Shown here piece after piece: positions 62,905-64,000 of a DNA stretch of 64,000 bases; position 1 is the first letter of the stretch, and each line of letters opens with the position of its first letter. Position numbers and translations under genes: made by a program. Under the pieces are notes generated by a model that was given only the letters and a program-made list of their open reading frames with translations, was not told the DNA's origin and ran no database searches. The stretch spans positions 3,100,001-3,164,000 of the forward strand of contig NZ_JAZHRX010000001.1 of the NCBI RefSeq assembly GCF_036924645.1, given 5' to 3'. Origin of the DNA: Bradyrhizobium sp. AZCC 2176 (GTDB lineage Bacteria; Pseudomonadota; Alphaproteobacteria; Rhizobiales; Xanthobacteraceae).

Positions 62905-64000
62905 TTGAACTATGCCGGCAAATTCGGATCGGGTGACCTCGACCCTTTTCCCGGCGCGGACATTGGCTTTGGGCCTTTGCTGTCACCGCACGGTCATCTT
63001 TCGTCTCCCGGCAAGTTCCATGTCGACAAGGTTTCGACACATGCGCCGTCGGACGCGATAATTATTTCTGATGCCCATCTGCTGTTCCACGGCGACTTCA
63101 AGCGGTCGGGCGTCGACCTGGTCCTCTCCAGCGGCGACCGCGAGCTCGTGCTGCCCGACTATTTCAGGGGCGAGAAACGCGCCGCGCTGGCCTCGCCTGA
63201 TGGTGCCCACCTCACCGGCGACATCGTCAACGCGCTGACTGGCCACACCCAGTTCGCGCAGGCTGACGGCAGCGCCAGCGTCGCGCCGCAGCTGATCGGC
63301 CACGTCACCAAGCTGACGGGTAGCGCGACCGCGATCCGCAACGGCGTGTCGATCATCCTGAACCAGGGTGACACCGTCCACAAAGGCGACGTCGTCCAGT
63401 CCGGCTCCGACTCGACGCTCGGCATGACCTTCATCGACGGCACCGTGTTCGGCCTCGCGTCGAACGCCAAGATGGTGCTGAACGAAATGGTCTACGACCC
63501 CAACGGGTCGGACAACAAATCGCTGCTCAGCCTGGTGGCTGGCACCATCTCCTTCGTCGCCGGTGCCACCGCGAAGAAGGGCGACATGAAGGTCGATACG
63601 CCGGTCGCGACCATGGGCATCCGCGGCACCGCGGTGCTGGTCGAGATCGATTTCGAGGTGCCGTCGCAGGGCGGCGCGCCGCCGGCGAAATTCCAGGTGC
63701 TGGTCGAGCCCGACGGCACCACCGGCTCCTACATCCTGTTCGACAAGACCACGCTGACGCCGATCGCAACCGTCAACCGGGCCGGCACGCAGACGATCAT
63801 CAACGGCCAAGGCACGGTCAGCTTCCAGTCGTCCGTGCAACTGTCGCCCGACGCGCAGAAGATCATCAGCGACGTGTTTTCGCTGAAGTTCACCGACCTG
63901 AACAACCCGAACACCAAGCTGACGAGCAACTTTACCGACTCGATCGTTCCGGAAAACTCATTCCTGAAGCTGGCCAGCAACGACTTCGTCCCGGTGACGC
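62905..64000 (+). CDS. FecR-domain protein, N-terminal part (runs off the window)
   Basis: 365 complete codons from a TTG at 62905 (read MNYAGKFGSGDLDPFPGAD), with no stop before the window ends. The N-terminal 100 residues contain FHVDKVSTHAPSDAIIISDA. A FecR domain follows: GVSIILNQGDTVHKGDVVQS, MTFIDGTVFGLASNAKMVLN, LLSLVAGTISFVAGATAKKG and VDTPVATMGIRGTAVLVEID. In rhizobia this start belongs to very long proteins with VCBS/cadherin-like repeats and a type I secretion C-terminus. The rest lies outside, so the length is not known. Confidence 0.85.
   Translation, partial: MNYAGKFGSGDLDPFPGADIGFGPLLSPHGHLSSPGKFHVDKVSTHAPSDAIIISDAHLLFHGDFKRSGVDLVLSSGDRELVLPDYFRGEKRAALASPDGAHLTGDIVNALTGHTQFAQADGSASVAPQLIGHVTKLTGSATAIRNGVSIILNQGDTVHKGDVVQSGSDSTLGMTFIDGTVFGLASNAKMVLNEMVYDPNGSDNKSLLSLVAGTISFVAGATAKKGDMKVDTPVATMGIRGTAVLVEIDFEVPSQGGAPPAKFQVLVEPDGTTGSYILFDKTTLTPIATVNRAGTQTIINGQGTVSFQSSVQLSPDAQKIISDVFSLKFTDLNNPNTKLTSNFTDSIVPENSFLKLASNDFVPVT

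Overview
The window looks like a chromosomal segment of an alphaproteobacterium of the order Hyphomicrobiales, most probably Bradyrhizobium or a close relative in the Nitrobacteraceae. The basis is GC-rich coding sequence, the rpmH-rnpA-yidC-engB-argB-dapD order typical of that group, many ABC uptake operons for peptides and branched-chain-type acids, and a scatter of palindromic intergenic repeats. I saw no insertion sequence, phage gene, CRISPR array or rRNA.

Layout. 0-7 kb is a conserved housekeeping block on the minus strand: rpmH, rnpA, yidC, engB, a DUF423 membrane protein, argB, a DUF1036 protein, a pyrimidine 5'-nucleotidase and the 5' end of dapD. 7-12 kb holds a sensor kinase, tRNA-Arg(ACG), a gene-poor stretch after the tRNA, and small genes. 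11.9-17.3 kb has an ArsR-SRPBCC fusion regulator with a palindromic operator, then a type I secretion locus (ABC exporter and HlyD adaptor) flanked by two low-complexity proteins that could be its cargo. 17.5-22.8 kb holds a DadA-like oxidoreductase, a CBS protein, an SDR, a frameshifted erythromycin esterase-like gene and its phosphoribosyltransferase partner. 23.2-28.5 kb is a complete five-gene dipeptide/oligopeptide-type ABC operon, ending against a truncated CadC-like regulator.

29.5-35.4 kb has an amidase, a run of small coupled hypothetical genes, a transglutaminase-like protein and a VOC protein. 35.6-39.2 kb holds a split thiamine-diphosphate decarboxylase (ComD/ComE-like), a LysR regulator and a divergent triple-rhodanese protein, possibly a small organosulfur module. 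39.3-44.4 kb has a HEPN/AbiU2 gene with a small upstream partner, a 3-methyladenine glycosylase I-like gene, a DEAD-box helicase, and a TauE/SafE remnant abutting a repeat.

44.5-51.5 kb has an M29 aminopeptidase, a TIM-barrel amidohydrolase, an internally deleted epoxide hydrolase, an MBL-fold protein, an alpha/beta hydrolase and an ABC-2-type exporter pair. 51.8-58.7 kb is a six-gene operon: livHMGF, a long-chain acyl-CoA synthetase and a periplasmic binding protein. 59-62.2 kb has a PQQ quinohaemoprotein alcohol dehydrogenase and a BTLCP peptidase. A large FecR-domain protein starts at 62.9 kb and runs off the right edge.

Most genes are ordinary metabolic or transport genes. The less ordinary content is the secretion locus, the decarboxylase-rhodanese module, the HEPN gene, several broken genes (frameshift, internal deletion, truncation) and the repeat families. 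Coordinates come from reading frames and start-site inspection only; no database search was made.
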